This document shows positions 44,242 through 52,566 of a stretch of 64,000 bases of DNA, piece by piece; the stretch's first letter is position 1, and each line of letters opens with the position of its first letter. The DNA is from Sphingobacterium tenebrionis (GTDB lineage Bacteria > Bacteroidota > Bacteroidia > Sphingobacteriales > Sphingobacteriaceae): contig NZ_JAYLLN010000003.1 in the NCBI RefSeq assembly GCF_037126265.1, positions 1-64,000 on the forward strand, in the 5' to 3' direction. A program made the position numbers and the translations under genes. Under the pieces are notes generated by a model, which made no database searches, was not told the origin of the DNA, and saw nothing but the letters and a program-made list of their open reading frames with translations.

Positions 44242-44580
44242 GTGTCGGATTTAGGAAAGAGAGGCGAAGAAATGGCACGGTTATTCTTAGAGAGGCAAGG
44301 ACTGAAGGTGTTGGAGACGAATTGGCGATTTAAGCACCTGGAACTTGACCTGATCGGCATGGATGGAAAGGTACTTGTCTTTGTGGAAGTCAAGTTACGG
44401 GGAAAGGGAGAGTTTGTGGAAATCCATAAGATCTTAAGCAAGGAGAAGATACAACGATTGAGCAGGGCAGCGCTGGCCTATCTACGGATCTCCGGCTTTG
44501 AAGGGGAAATCCGTTTTGATCAGGTCACATTTATTGAGAATAAAGTAAACTATATACGAGACGCATTTTGGAAATATTAA
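44242..44580 (+). CDS. YraN/UPF0102 family nuclease-like protein
   Basis: 112 residues from a GTG start. GKRGEEMARLFLERQGLKVL and the Holliday-junction-resolvase-like core (ELDLIGMDGKVLVFVEVKLR, with the E-D-ExK pattern) define the family. It has the restriction-nuclease fold and presumably acts on DNA; the exact role is unknown. It lies between dnaG and the cyclase gene in one direction. Confidence 0.9.
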   Translation: MSDLGKRGEEMARLFLERQGLKVLETNWRFKHLELDLIGMDGKVLVFVEVKLRGKGEFVEIHKILSKEKIQRLSRAALAYLRISGFEGEIRFDQVTFIENKVNYIRDAFWKY

Positions 44581-44581
44581 T

Positions 44582-45628
44582 ATGAAAATGAGCACGAAAT
44601 TATCGGGTTTAAGCCTTTTGATGACACCTTTTTTGTTGGTCATGAGCTGTAAATCACAAAAAGGAGAACTGGAATTTGTAAATCCGGTCACTGGTAGTAA
44701 GGTGTTGAAAGGAGATAAAGTTCAGGTGAAATTGAACTTTACAGATGCCAGTCTGGATTCAGTGGTCTATGCGATCGATGGTGAAGTATTCGAACGTAAA
44801 TCGGATACGTCTACCGTGGTATTTGATTCCAATGAGATTGGTTATGGAAATAAACAATTGACAGCTAAGATCTATTCAGGCGGAAAAGAGGATATGGCCT
44901 ATAGTGAATTATTGATCGTTCCACCTACACCTAAGAACTATGTATTTGAAGTGGTCAATACCTTTCCACATGATTCAACAGCCTTTACCCAAGGGCTATA
45001 TTACGATAACGGGGTATTGTACGAATCAACTGGAATGCAGGGACGTTCTTCCCTACGTAAAGTGGATCTTACTTCGGGAAAAGTATTGCAGAAACATGAT
45101 CTTCCTTCGGAGAGTTTCGGAGAAGGGATGACCGTGGTAGGAAATAGAATCTACATGCTGACCTGGGAAGAGATGAAAGGGTTGGTGTTCGATAAATCCA
45201 GCTTTAAGCAATTGAGTACTTTTGCCTATGGGGAGAGTAAGGAAGGTTGGGGTTTGACCTATGATGGGCAACGTTTCATCAAATCGGACGGTACGAATAA
45301 GTTGTTCTTTTTGGATCCTACTACCTTGAAGGAAACAGGTTCCATCGTGATCTATGATGATTATGGCCCGGTTGATAGCATCAATGAACTGGAGTTTGTC
45401 GATGGTAAGGTATATGCGAATCTTTACCATGCAGACAGGGATATCATGGTGATCATTGACCCGAAAACCGGTATAGTGGAAGGAAAAGTGAATTTTGTTG
45501 GTTTATATGATGGCAAACGCGCTTCGACAGGCAATGAAATGAATGGGGTAGCTTATAGGGCTGATTCGAAAACTCTATTGGTAACTGGAAAGGATTGGAC
45601 CAAGCTTTACGAAGTTAGGATAAAGTAA
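44582..45628 (+). CDS. Glutaminyl-peptide cyclotransferase lipoprotein
   Basis: 348 residues with lipobox LVMSC (Cys23). Residues about 30-115 form an Ig-like domain. The rest is the plant-type glutaminyl cyclase beta-propeller (FPHDSTAFTQGLYYDNGVLY, STGMQGRSSLRKV, GEGMTVVGNRIY, LEFVDGKVYANLY). It forms pyroglutamate at N termini of exported proteins. The gene begins 1 base after the yraN-like gene. Confidence 0.88.
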   Translation: MKMSTKLSGLSLLMTPFLLVMSCKSQKGELEFVNPVTGSKVLKGDKVQVKLNFTDASLDSVVYAIDGEVFERKSDTSTVVFDSNEIGYGNKQLTAKIYSGGKEDMAYSELLIVPPTPKNYVFEVVNTFPHDSTAFTQGLYYDNGVLYESTGMQGRSSLRKVDLTSGKVLQKHDLPSESFGEGMTVVGNRIYMLTWEEMKGLVFDKSSFKQLSTFAYGESKEGWGLTYDGQRFIKSDGTNKLFFLDPTTLKETGSIVIYDDYGPVDSINELEFVDGKVYANLYHADRDIMVIIDPKTGIVEGKVNFVGLYDGKRASTGNEMNGVAYRADSKTLLVTGKDWTKLYEVRIK

Positions 45629-45883
45629 ACAGATTATTTTTAGATTTCTTTGTTGAAAATTTACTATTCTTCCCAATTCCTATCTAGCCATCTCTCTCTT
45701 TAGACTTACTATAAGGGTAGATATTTCCTGTTGATTTGTGTGAATGGGAAGCTGATTGCTTTCATTGGGGCTACTCTAATATTCCTATAAAAAGAATTAG
45801 ATAGCCGTGAGGACGATTGATCCTAGAAAAGGGGATCTCAATATCGGGATTCCCGGGGTCGTAAAACGAGAAGTTTCCACCCC

Positions 45884-46090
45884 TTAGAATGAGCTCAAGC
45901 GTCTGATCATTCCATTTGGAATGTCTCTTAGTAGCAAATGAAAGAATTGGTACCCAGAGATAACAAAAAAGATGTCTACGCCTAGATAGCCGTTCTTAAA
46001 ATATGGTAAATGTAGATGGTACAGTACCACAGCGATGATGGCCATCCCTCGCAGGAAAGCGATGTCGAACCGAAAATCCATTTTATCCAT
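45884..46090 (-). pseudogene. Acyltransferase-3 (OafA-like) N-terminal fragment
   Basis: Starting at an ATG on the minus strand (46090), about 48 residues match the opening of acyltransferase-3 membrane proteins: FRFDIAFLRGMAIIAVVLYH and GVDIFFVISGY. After that the frame diverges and stops at 45884, so over 80 percent of the protein is missing. The flanks within 45629-46383 hold no further recognisable gene. Confidence 0.65.
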
Positions 46091-46383
46091 ATCTTTGTTA
46101 ACTGGTTTAAGCACAAGGTCGTACACGGCGATCAACTACCGAATTTACGTCACTTCACTGAATTGACCATTCTTTTGGGTAATGGGAACAAGGAAGTAGG
46201 TCAGGATCGGCTATTCAGTCTGAAAAAAAATGCGCAACCGAATGGACATATTGGTCAGGGCCCACCCTATAATGGCCTTGTTCTGCGAATTTCCCAGTTT
46301 AAGTTAACAATAAATCATGACTATACCAAGTTTACTCGGTACGATAGGGGCATGGAAATAGGTTTATTTTGTAAATAATATAT

Positions 46384-46983
46384 TTAGGTCTTTATAATTC
46401 CCTTTACCAAAGCCTCCCATTGTACAGAAGAGGCACCCAACTTTGCTCCAAGAGCTACAAACAGGTTCCTTATCCTGTCCATAAATGAATCTAATCGCAG
46501 ATTCATCAGCTCGTTTCGACCATAATAATTAGCGGTTACGGTATTGCCCACCCTTCTTACTTGGAACGTGGAAGTTGCCAAGTTTTTAAAGAAATGTTTG
46601 GTTTCATGGTCATCTTCGACATTGGGTTGTGAGCTCGGACGGACAGTTAAAGTAATAAGATCCTGGTCAATCCCAAAAGTTACACTTATCTGTTCGATTT
46701 GCACATAGTCGTACCCTCCTGTACTCTTTAGGCCAGGACCTGGAATATCAATTTTTATAAAATCTCCTTCTTGCGGCTCTTCATTACTGTGTTGTCCGAA
46801 AGCATCCAGATGCTCAAAACTTGAAGCGGGCAGTTCAGCAACTTGAAACCATTTGTTGATGCTGAGTAATCGAGCCTTTGCCTCTGAGAAAAATTCTTTT
46901 GCAATGGTTTCATTTTGAAAATCTACGGATTCCACAATGTCCATCTTTTTGCCTTCGTGATGGGCTGGTATCTTATGCTCCAT
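46384..46983 (-). CDS. Conserved-looking hypothetical protein
   Basis: 199 residues, hydrophilic, no signal peptide or membrane helix. The N-terminal 50 residues look helical (ETIAKEFFSEAKARLLSINK). The middle contains beta-rich segments with EGDFIKIDIPGPG and YDYVQIEQISVTFG. The C terminus is helical. It looks like an intact cytoplasmic protein. It stands alone between an acyltransferase fragment and ruvX; no family or function is recognised. Confidence 0.6.
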   Translation of the reverse strand: MEHKIPAHHEGKKMDIVESVDFQNETIAKEFFSEAKARLLSINKWFQVAELPASSFEHLDAFGQHSNEEPQEGDFIKIDIPGPGLKSTGGYDYVQIEQISVTFGIDQDLITLTVRPSSQPNVEDDHETKHFFKNLATSTFQVRRVGNTVTANYYGRNELMNLRLDSFMDRIRNLFVALGAKLGASSVQWEALVKGIIKT

Positions 46984-47334
46984 AATACGTTTTATTAAAG
47001 AACAGCCACAAGACTGGATTAGTTTAATTTTATCTGCGATTTAGGGAGATTTCCCAAGGATTGGAAGTGTCTTAAATTTAGCTTTGTGGCTATTTCTGCC
47101 AGATAAGAAATGGTAACCTAGAATACCAGCTCGGAAGCTCTATGTGGCTTTTTCAAGAATCCCAATCAGGAAATCAGGCCATTGGGGAATTTGGAATCGT
47201 TTGAATTTGCCGGTTCCAAATGGGGAATCACTATGTAGGACAGGTCCGTTTTATGTAGATATACTGTTGTGGTCAAGTAATTGATTGGTTGGTTTGTCAC
47301 TTTGGAGTATTTGAAAAAAATATGGCAACCTTCA

Positions 47335-47364
47335 TTGGCAAAGGGCCAACAATGTGTATTTTTG
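47335..47364 (+). promoter_or_regulatory. Promoter of ruvX-ybeY
   Basis: TTG (47335-47337) and TATTTTTG (47357-47364) are 19 bases apart. The predicted start of transcription near 47371 leaves the ATG at 47381 as the only fitting start of ruvX and excludes the GTG at 47354. The rest of 46984-47334 shows no gene. Confidence 0.65.
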
Positions 47365-47380
47365 TCCTAAAAGTAAAGAT

Positions 47381-47791
47381 ATGCGAATAATGGCCTTTGA
47401 TTATGGGACCAAGAGACTGGGGATAGCGGTTACCGATCCCTTGCAATTGATCGCAACGTCCCTAAAGACCCTTCACCCAGATGCGATATGGGATTTTCTG
47501 ACGGAATATTTTAAGACGGAAGAAGTGGTAACGTTTGTCGTGGGAAGCCCCAGGCAGATGGACGGGACTGAATCGCAGTCTGCCCAACATGTTCGCGGCT
47601 TCATACGTAAATTACGGAAGCGTTTCCCCAATATCCCTGTGGTCGAAGTTGACGAGCGGTTTACTTCAAAAATTGCCCAGCGGACAATCACCGAATCTGG
47701 TCTTAAAAGGAGACTACATGATAAAGGTCTTGTGGACAGTATTTCTGCCACCATTATTCTGCAATCTTACATGCAAAGTAAATCATCATAA
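47381..47791 (+). CDS. ruvX: Holliday-junction-resolvase-like RNase (YqgF)
   Basis: 136 residues from the promoter-supported ATG. The RNase-H-like fold shows in MAFDYGTKRLGIAVTD (first acidic residue), VVGSPRQMDGTES, and VDERFTSKIAQ. In other bacteria the family is needed for rRNA end processing. The stop overlaps the ybeY start (TAATG). Confidence 0.94.
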   Translation: MRIMAFDYGTKRLGIAVTDPLQLIATSLKTLHPDAIWDFLTEYFKTEEVVTFVVGSPRQMDGTESQSAQHVRGFIRKLRKRFPNIPVVEVDERFTSKIAQRTITESGLKRRLHDKGLVDSISATIILQSYMQSKSS

Positions 47792-48228
47792 TGGCATTAA
47801 AGGATATTCATTTTTTCTCGGAGGATATAGATTTTTCCATAAAAAATAAAAAGAAGATAAGGGAATGGATCGCTGCGGTAATCAAGCAGGAAGGTTTTAG
47901 GCGCATTGGTGAACTGAGCTTCGTGTTCTGCTCTGATGCCTACCTTCTGGAGATCAACAGGCAATATCTGGCCCATGATACCTATACGGATATTGTAACC
48001 TTTGATTCTTCCCAGGATGGGGATACCATTGCGGGAGATGTTTTTATCTCCGTGGACAGGACGCGAGAGAACGCGATAAAATTTGGGGTAAGCCAGACCG
48101 ATGAACTCCATCGCGTGCTGATCCATGGGATCCTCCACCTCTGCGGCTATCAGGATAAGGACAAGGGAGATAAATCCCGGATGAGGGCTAAAGAGGATGA
48201 AGCACTCTCTCTTAGGGGATTCGTTTAG
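47791..48228 (+). CDS. ybeY: rRNA-maturation endoribonuclease YbeY
   Basis: 145 residues. The zinc motif HGILHLCGYQDKD gives the H-x3-H-x5 pattern of the family (here with Asp as the last ligand candidate). FVFCSDAYLLEINRQYL and TDIVTFD are further signatures. It acts with RuvX-type enzymes in rRNA processing. It is the last housekeeping gene before the mobilization module. Confidence 0.94.
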   Translation: MALKDIHFFSEDIDFSIKNKKKIREWIAAVIKQEGFRRIGELSFVFCSDAYLLEINRQYLAHDTYTDIVTFDSSQDGDTIAGDVFISVDRTRENAIKFGVSQTDELHRVLIHGILHLCGYQDKDKGDKSRMRAKEDEALSLRGFV

Positions 48229-48341
48229 AAGTTCCATCTTGTGGGCTACAATCCTTCCAATCAATTGTAAGGTTTACCTTGGTCCACTCCTACATTTGTT
48301 ATAGCATGAATTTCCAGGGATGATAAGGAAGATTGGACAAA

Positions 48342-50324
48342 TCATTTTTTTGAAACGACCAGGTGCCTGAGGGAAGGATCGGACAATAGCCTGTCCATTT
48401 CCGATATGACCAGATCGGATACCTCGGATTTTACTAACCTGTAATTATCATGGACATATTTCTCCTGTAGGTTTCCAATCTGCTCAGCGGGGGAATACTC
48501 CTGTTCCTCGAGTTGCAGTGAGCGATGGTCATTGATGATCCTGGCATGGAATGATTTCAGTTCAACCGGGTTCTTTGGATCATCAGCGACAAGACCTACG
48601 AATTCTCCGGCGGATAGGGAGGAGATGACCGATGCAGGGATGGCCGTATCCAATTGTGTTGAATGGTTGACGGAGGTGTCATTGGAATTGACCGAAATAC
48701 TCCTTTTGGGCTGGACGATCCGCCCGAAACGGTCCGATAGCTGTTTTGCGGTCTCACCTGAAACCTGACCTGATATTACATTTCCCACGATGTTCAATAT
48801 GACATCAGCGAGATCCCTGCCATAATCTTTTCTTAATTGACTGATATCCTGTACGCAAAGTGTCGTGGATACCCGGTTGCTCCGGGCAGTAGCGATCAGA
48901 CTGTCTATGTTGTTTAGATAGATCGTTGGGAATTCATCGAACACCAGGCTACTTTTGAGCACACCTTTTCTATTGACCTGTTTGATCAAACGGTTCACAT
49001 AGAGCGAAAGCACGGCACCATAGGTCTGTATCTTTTGGGGATTGTTTCCCATACAAATTATCTTCGGATTGTCCGGATTGTTGATGTCAAGGTCAAAATC
49101 GTTACCTGAGAGAACATAGTAGATCTGGGGCGAGGAAATTCGGGCAAGGGCGATCTTTGCCGATGCTACCTGTCCCTCGAGCTGCTCCATGGCATCATTC
49201 AAATAAGCGTTGACAAAAGGGTTCACCAGGACCTGGATCTCTGGCTGGCTCCTCAGAATTGAGAAGAGCCGGTCATAGTCCTGTTGCATGAGTTCGATGA
49301 CATGGGGGAGGGTACAATAGGTCCCCTCATCATATATCCTGAGATACCATATGACTGCAGTCAGGAGGTTGATCGCTGATTCCACAAAGAAATCGCCCTG
49401 ACGTTTAATCCAATCCCTGTTGAGCCCCAGGAGAATCGTTCTTGCCGATTCGGCAGCATCGGTAATGTCCTTCATGGCCGAAGGTTCCAGAGGGTTACAT
49501 CGGTGCGTCCTTTGGAGATCATCGAAATCGATCCTGAAGAATGATGTGGATTTCGTTGAACCGCTGCGGTTTTTCTTCCAATGGTGGTAGGCGATCCGGC
49601 TAAGGTCGTCATATTTGAAGTCGTATACGAACATGGTGAACCCTTTTTGGATATGTTGAGAAATGATATGTCTTATGACATAATAGGATTTTCCTGATCC
49701 AGGGTTTCCAAGTACCAGGATTGCCCGGAACGGATTGATAATGTTGATCCACCCATTCTTCCTTTTACTTCCAAGGGGGAATTCAGTCGGCAGATTGATC
49801 GAATATTCATTCTTCAAAAGGACCTGTTGCTGGGGGAAGGTCTGGTTGATTGAATTAAAGATATCCTGAATACCCATTTCCAGATGGATGATCCTGGCAA
49901 ATTGGGTCATACCGACAATAAGGAGAAGGTATCCTAGTGAATTAATGGTGGTATAGCAGATCAGCGAAAGAAAAAGGTTCCCGGTTACCGCAAGAGCCAT
50001 ATGACCAAACAGGTAGAATGAACATCCTATCAAGGAGATGGACAGGGCAATGTGGCTTTTGCGGCTCTTATCCTTTTTGCCTTTGACCCCCAATAGGGAA
50101 AGTACCAGAAAGAATATAATCGCAGATTTTATGACCGGAACATCCAGAAATCCTGTTTTGTATAAACTGGCCAAGAGCCTGTCGGAAAATCTATTGGTCA
50201 GACCGGTACCTAGCAGTTCTGGATAGAACAGAACGTAATAATGGAGCATCAGAAGTACTACTGAAATACTTCGGCTCAGATCGCCCACTTTTCGAAGGCC
50301 CTGGATATTCTCTCCGGTATTCAT
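48342..50324 (-). CDS. Mobilization coupling protein (VirD4/TraG-like ATPase)
   Basis: 660 residues with four N-terminal membrane helices (about 18-140). A P-loop GNPGSGKS lies at 206-213 and Walker B LVFDEFPTIY at 460-469. The end contains a TraD/TraG-type TraM-recognition part (DVILNIVGNVISGQV, LSDRFGR). It should dock the relaxase-DNA complex to a conjugation channel supplied elsewhere; no channel genes are in the window. It is separated from the relaxase gene by 6 kb of cargo. Confidence 0.88.
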   Translation of the reverse strand: MNTGENIQGLRKVGDLSRSISVVLLMLHYYVLFYPELLGTGLTNRFSDRLLASLYKTGFLDVPVIKSAIIFFLVLSLLGVKGKKDKSRKSHIALSISLIGCSFYLFGHMALAVTGNLFLSLICYTTINSLGYLLLIVGMTQFARIIHLEMGIQDIFNSINQTFPQQQVLLKNEYSINLPTEFPLGSKRKNGWINIINPFRAILVLGNPGSGKSYYVIRHIISQHIQKGFTMFVYDFKYDDLSRIAYHHWKKNRSGSTKSTSFFRIDFDDLQRTHRCNPLEPSAMKDITDAAESARTILLGLNRDWIKRQGDFFVESAINLLTAVIWYLRIYDEGTYCTLPHVIELMQQDYDRLFSILRSQPEIQVLVNPFVNAYLNDAMEQLEGQVASAKIALARISSPQIYYVLSGNDFDLDINNPDNPKIICMGNNPQKIQTYGAVLSLYVNRLIKQVNRKGVLKSSLVFDEFPTIYLNNIDSLIATARSNRVSTTLCVQDISQLRKDYGRDLADVILNIVGNVISGQVSGETAKQLSDRFGRIVQPKRSISVNSNDTSVNHSTQLDTAIPASVISSLSAGEFVGLVADDPKNPVELKSFHARIINDHRSLQLEEQEYSPAEQIGNLQEKYVHDNYRLVKSEVSDLVISEMDRLLSDPSLRHLVVSKK

Positions 50325-50485
50325 GATATGTCCTGTTTTAACTGCTGCATATGAACTCCCTATGAAATCAGATGCTCAATAAAGTTAAGTGTAGAATCAT
50401 TCAGGAAATATACCCCTAAAAAAATAGCTATATCCATGTGCCTAGAAAGAGGGGTAATTGACCATAGACTTTAGGATAAGCTGAC

Positions 50486-51457
50486 ATGTATGCTGCCTGG
50501 ACCACTTTTTTGGATTTAACCCGAAATCTTCGGATCATGGGCATTCCGGTTTTCCCAGGTTCTTTTTTGAAACTAAAATGTTTTAACATCTATCCGACTA
50601 TCGAATATTTTCCATATTTTGGCTATTTCAAAATTGAATCAATTGTGTCTCTTATACTCAATAACAATCGACCTACGGTCAGACTTAGGGCATTTCGCGC
50701 GATCGATGATCCTGAAACGTGCAGAAGGTTCATCAAGGGGCATGAACACGTTCTGACTGCCATTGGAGTCAAAAAGGTCACTTCCTCAAAAGATGATTGG
50801 ATGTTCAATCCCGCAGCTTTCGTACTGATAGTTGAATCCCTTGATGGCAATTTCGTTTATGGGGGTGCCCGGATCCATGTGGCTGGCGGAACACAGGCCC
50901 TTCCCATAGAAGAGGCGACGGGAATGATGGATCCCAAGATTTTTGATCTAGTTTGGGCCCATGCCCAGTCCGGCACGGGTGAGGGATGTGGACTGTGGAA
51001 TTCCCGGGAGATTGCAGGCTATGGTATCGGAAGTATATTTTTGACCAGAGCAGCAATTGCCATTGCACCGAAGATTGGGTTAAAGTCACTTTTTGCGCTC
51101 TGCGCGCCATACACCATAAACCTTACGAAGGCTGTCGGTTACCGGCAGGAGACGGGTGTGGGTAACAATGGCACCTTCTATTATCCTAAATTGGACCTCT
51201 TGGCAACAACCATGGTCCTTGATGATGTTGAGGAGCTCTCCCAAGCCAGTGAACTGGATCGTCAGGCCATTCTGGACCTGCGGCAAATGGGGGTCGGAGC
51301 AAGGATTGAGACCCTTCGCTCAAAGGAGATAGAGATACATTACGATCTTGGCCTTAATGATCTGGAGGGATGGGACCTGAATCGGATCATACAGATGTCC
51401 AATGGTCCCCGCAGCATAACAAAAGAGAACGATCCTGATAAAATCATAATCCTATAG
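50486..51457 (+). CDS. GNAT-fold acyltransferase, LuxI/N-acyl-amino-acid-synthase-like
   Basis: 323 residues; the first about 60 are poorly conserved in appearance and the true start may be later. The core has VLIVESLDGNFVYGGARIHV (126-130 GGARI) and GLWNSREIAG (WNSR at 171-174), which recall the conserved D-G-x-x-G-x-x-R and W-x-S-R features of autoinducer and N-acyl-amino-acid synthases, then ALCAPYTINLTKAVGYRQE as the fold end. It is 1 base before the E1-like gene. Enzyme class is likely; substrate is unknown. Confidence 0.6.
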   Translation: MYAAWTTFLDLTRNLRIMGIPVFPGSFLKLKCFNIYPTIEYFPYFGYFKIESIVSLILNNNRPTVRLRAFRAIDDPETCRRFIKGHEHVLTAIGVKKVTSSKDDWMFNPAAFVLIVESLDGNFVYGGARIHVAGGTQALPIEEATGMMDPKIFDLVWAHAQSGTGEGCGLWNSREIAGYGIGSIFLTRAAIAIAPKIGLKSLFALCAPYTINLTKAVGYRQETGVGNNGTFYYPKLDLLATTMVLDDVEELSQASELDRQAILDLRQMGVGARIETLRSKEIEIHYDLGLNDLEGWDLNRIIQMSNGPRSITKENDPDKIIIL

Positions 51458-51458
51458 T

Positions 51459-52556
51459 ATGAAAGAACCTGATTTCCCGAACCGGGAGTGGCAATACCGC
51501 CCCAGTTTTTACGATCTGTCTAACCCCAGTGACCTACTGAAGCTCAATATGCTGCGGATGGACGGCCACATCGATCAGGAATACGATCAGATACAGAGCC
51601 AGTTGGTGGACCTCTATCTGTGCCGATTTCCATCTGATGGGGAGCTTTCTGGTTTCAGTGATTTTCTCCATTCCGTTCTAAAAGGAATTCCAATTGAAGA
51701 ATTTGGCCTATGGGTGTATTATCCCTGGAGGCGTAGCCTAGTGCACATTCTTTCTGAGGAGGAATTCATAGAGGTCAGGACCAACCGTAACCAACTGAAG
51801 ATCCGATCGGAGGAACAACAACTTTTAAGGGGAAAGACAATCGGCATTATTGGTCTGTCTGTTGGAGCAGCTATCGCACAGACGATAGCGATGGAAAGGA
51901 CTTGCGGGAGGCTTAAACTGGCAGATTTCGATACACTGGATCTGAGCAATATGAACCGTTTGAAATCCGGGGTGATGGATCTAGGGATGCCGAAAGTTGT
52001 CCTGGCCGCCCGAGAGATCGCCCAGATAGATCCTTACCTTGAAGTGGAGATCTTCCCTTTAGGGGTGGGAAAGGACAATTATACGGATTTCTTCGGCGGA
52101 GGATCACCATTGGATCTATTGGTGGAAGTCTGTGATGGATTGCAGGTGAAGATCGAAAGCCGTATGATGGCGAGGGATTTGGGTGTACCTGTCATCATGG
52201 AGACAAATGATAGGGGGATGTTGGATATAGAAAGGTTCGATCTGGAACCGGGCCGCCCGATCTTCCACGGTTTATTGGAGGGAACGGATATTGGGGATCC
52301 GGAGAAAATCGACCCTGCCAAACGTTTGGAGATACTGATGAAGATCGTTGATCCGCGGAAAATCTCTCCGCGGATGCAGGAATCCCTTCCGATGTTGGGT
52401 TCAAGGCTAAAATCTTGGCCACAGTTGGCCTCCGAGGTCATGTTGGGGGCAGCCCTTTGCTGTTGGACCGCAAGAAAGCTGTTGTTGGGTGAGGCTCTTG
52501 CTTCAGGAAGGCAATATTTTGACCTTCATGAACTTTTGACCGGTAAACCATATTAA
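51459..52556 (+). CDS. E1/ThiF-like adenylyltransferase
   Basis: 365 residues. The first 120 are specific to this protein. The E1-like domain follows: IGIIGLSVGAAIA (nucleotide loop 132-137), LADFDTLDLSNMNR (Asp156, Asp158, Arg167), Lys179 in GMPKVVLAA, and VCDGLQVK. No CxxC zinc pairs and no obvious catalytic Cys are seen, as in the Rv1355c-like branch, but the nitroreductase half of that family is absent. It may adenylate a carboxylate made by or for the neighbouring acyltransferase. Confidence 0.8.
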   Translation: MKEPDFPNREWQYRPSFYDLSNPSDLLKLNMLRMDGHIDQEYDQIQSQLVDLYLCRFPSDGELSGFSDFLHSVLKGIPIEEFGLWVYYPWRRSLVHILSEEEFIEVRTNRNQLKIRSEEQQLLRGKTIGIIGLSVGAAIAQTIAMERTCGRLKLADFDTLDLSNMNRLKSGVMDLGMPKVVLAAREIAQIDPYLEVEIFPLGVGKDNYTDFFGGGSPLDLLVEVCDGLQVKIESRMMARDLGVPVIMETNDRGMLDIERFDLEPGRPIFHGLLEGTDIGDPEKIDPAKRLEILMKIVDPRKISPRMQESLPMLGSRLKSWPQLASEVMLGAALCCWTARKLLLGEALASGRQYFDLHELLTGKPY

Positions 52557-52566
52557 AAAATAACAA

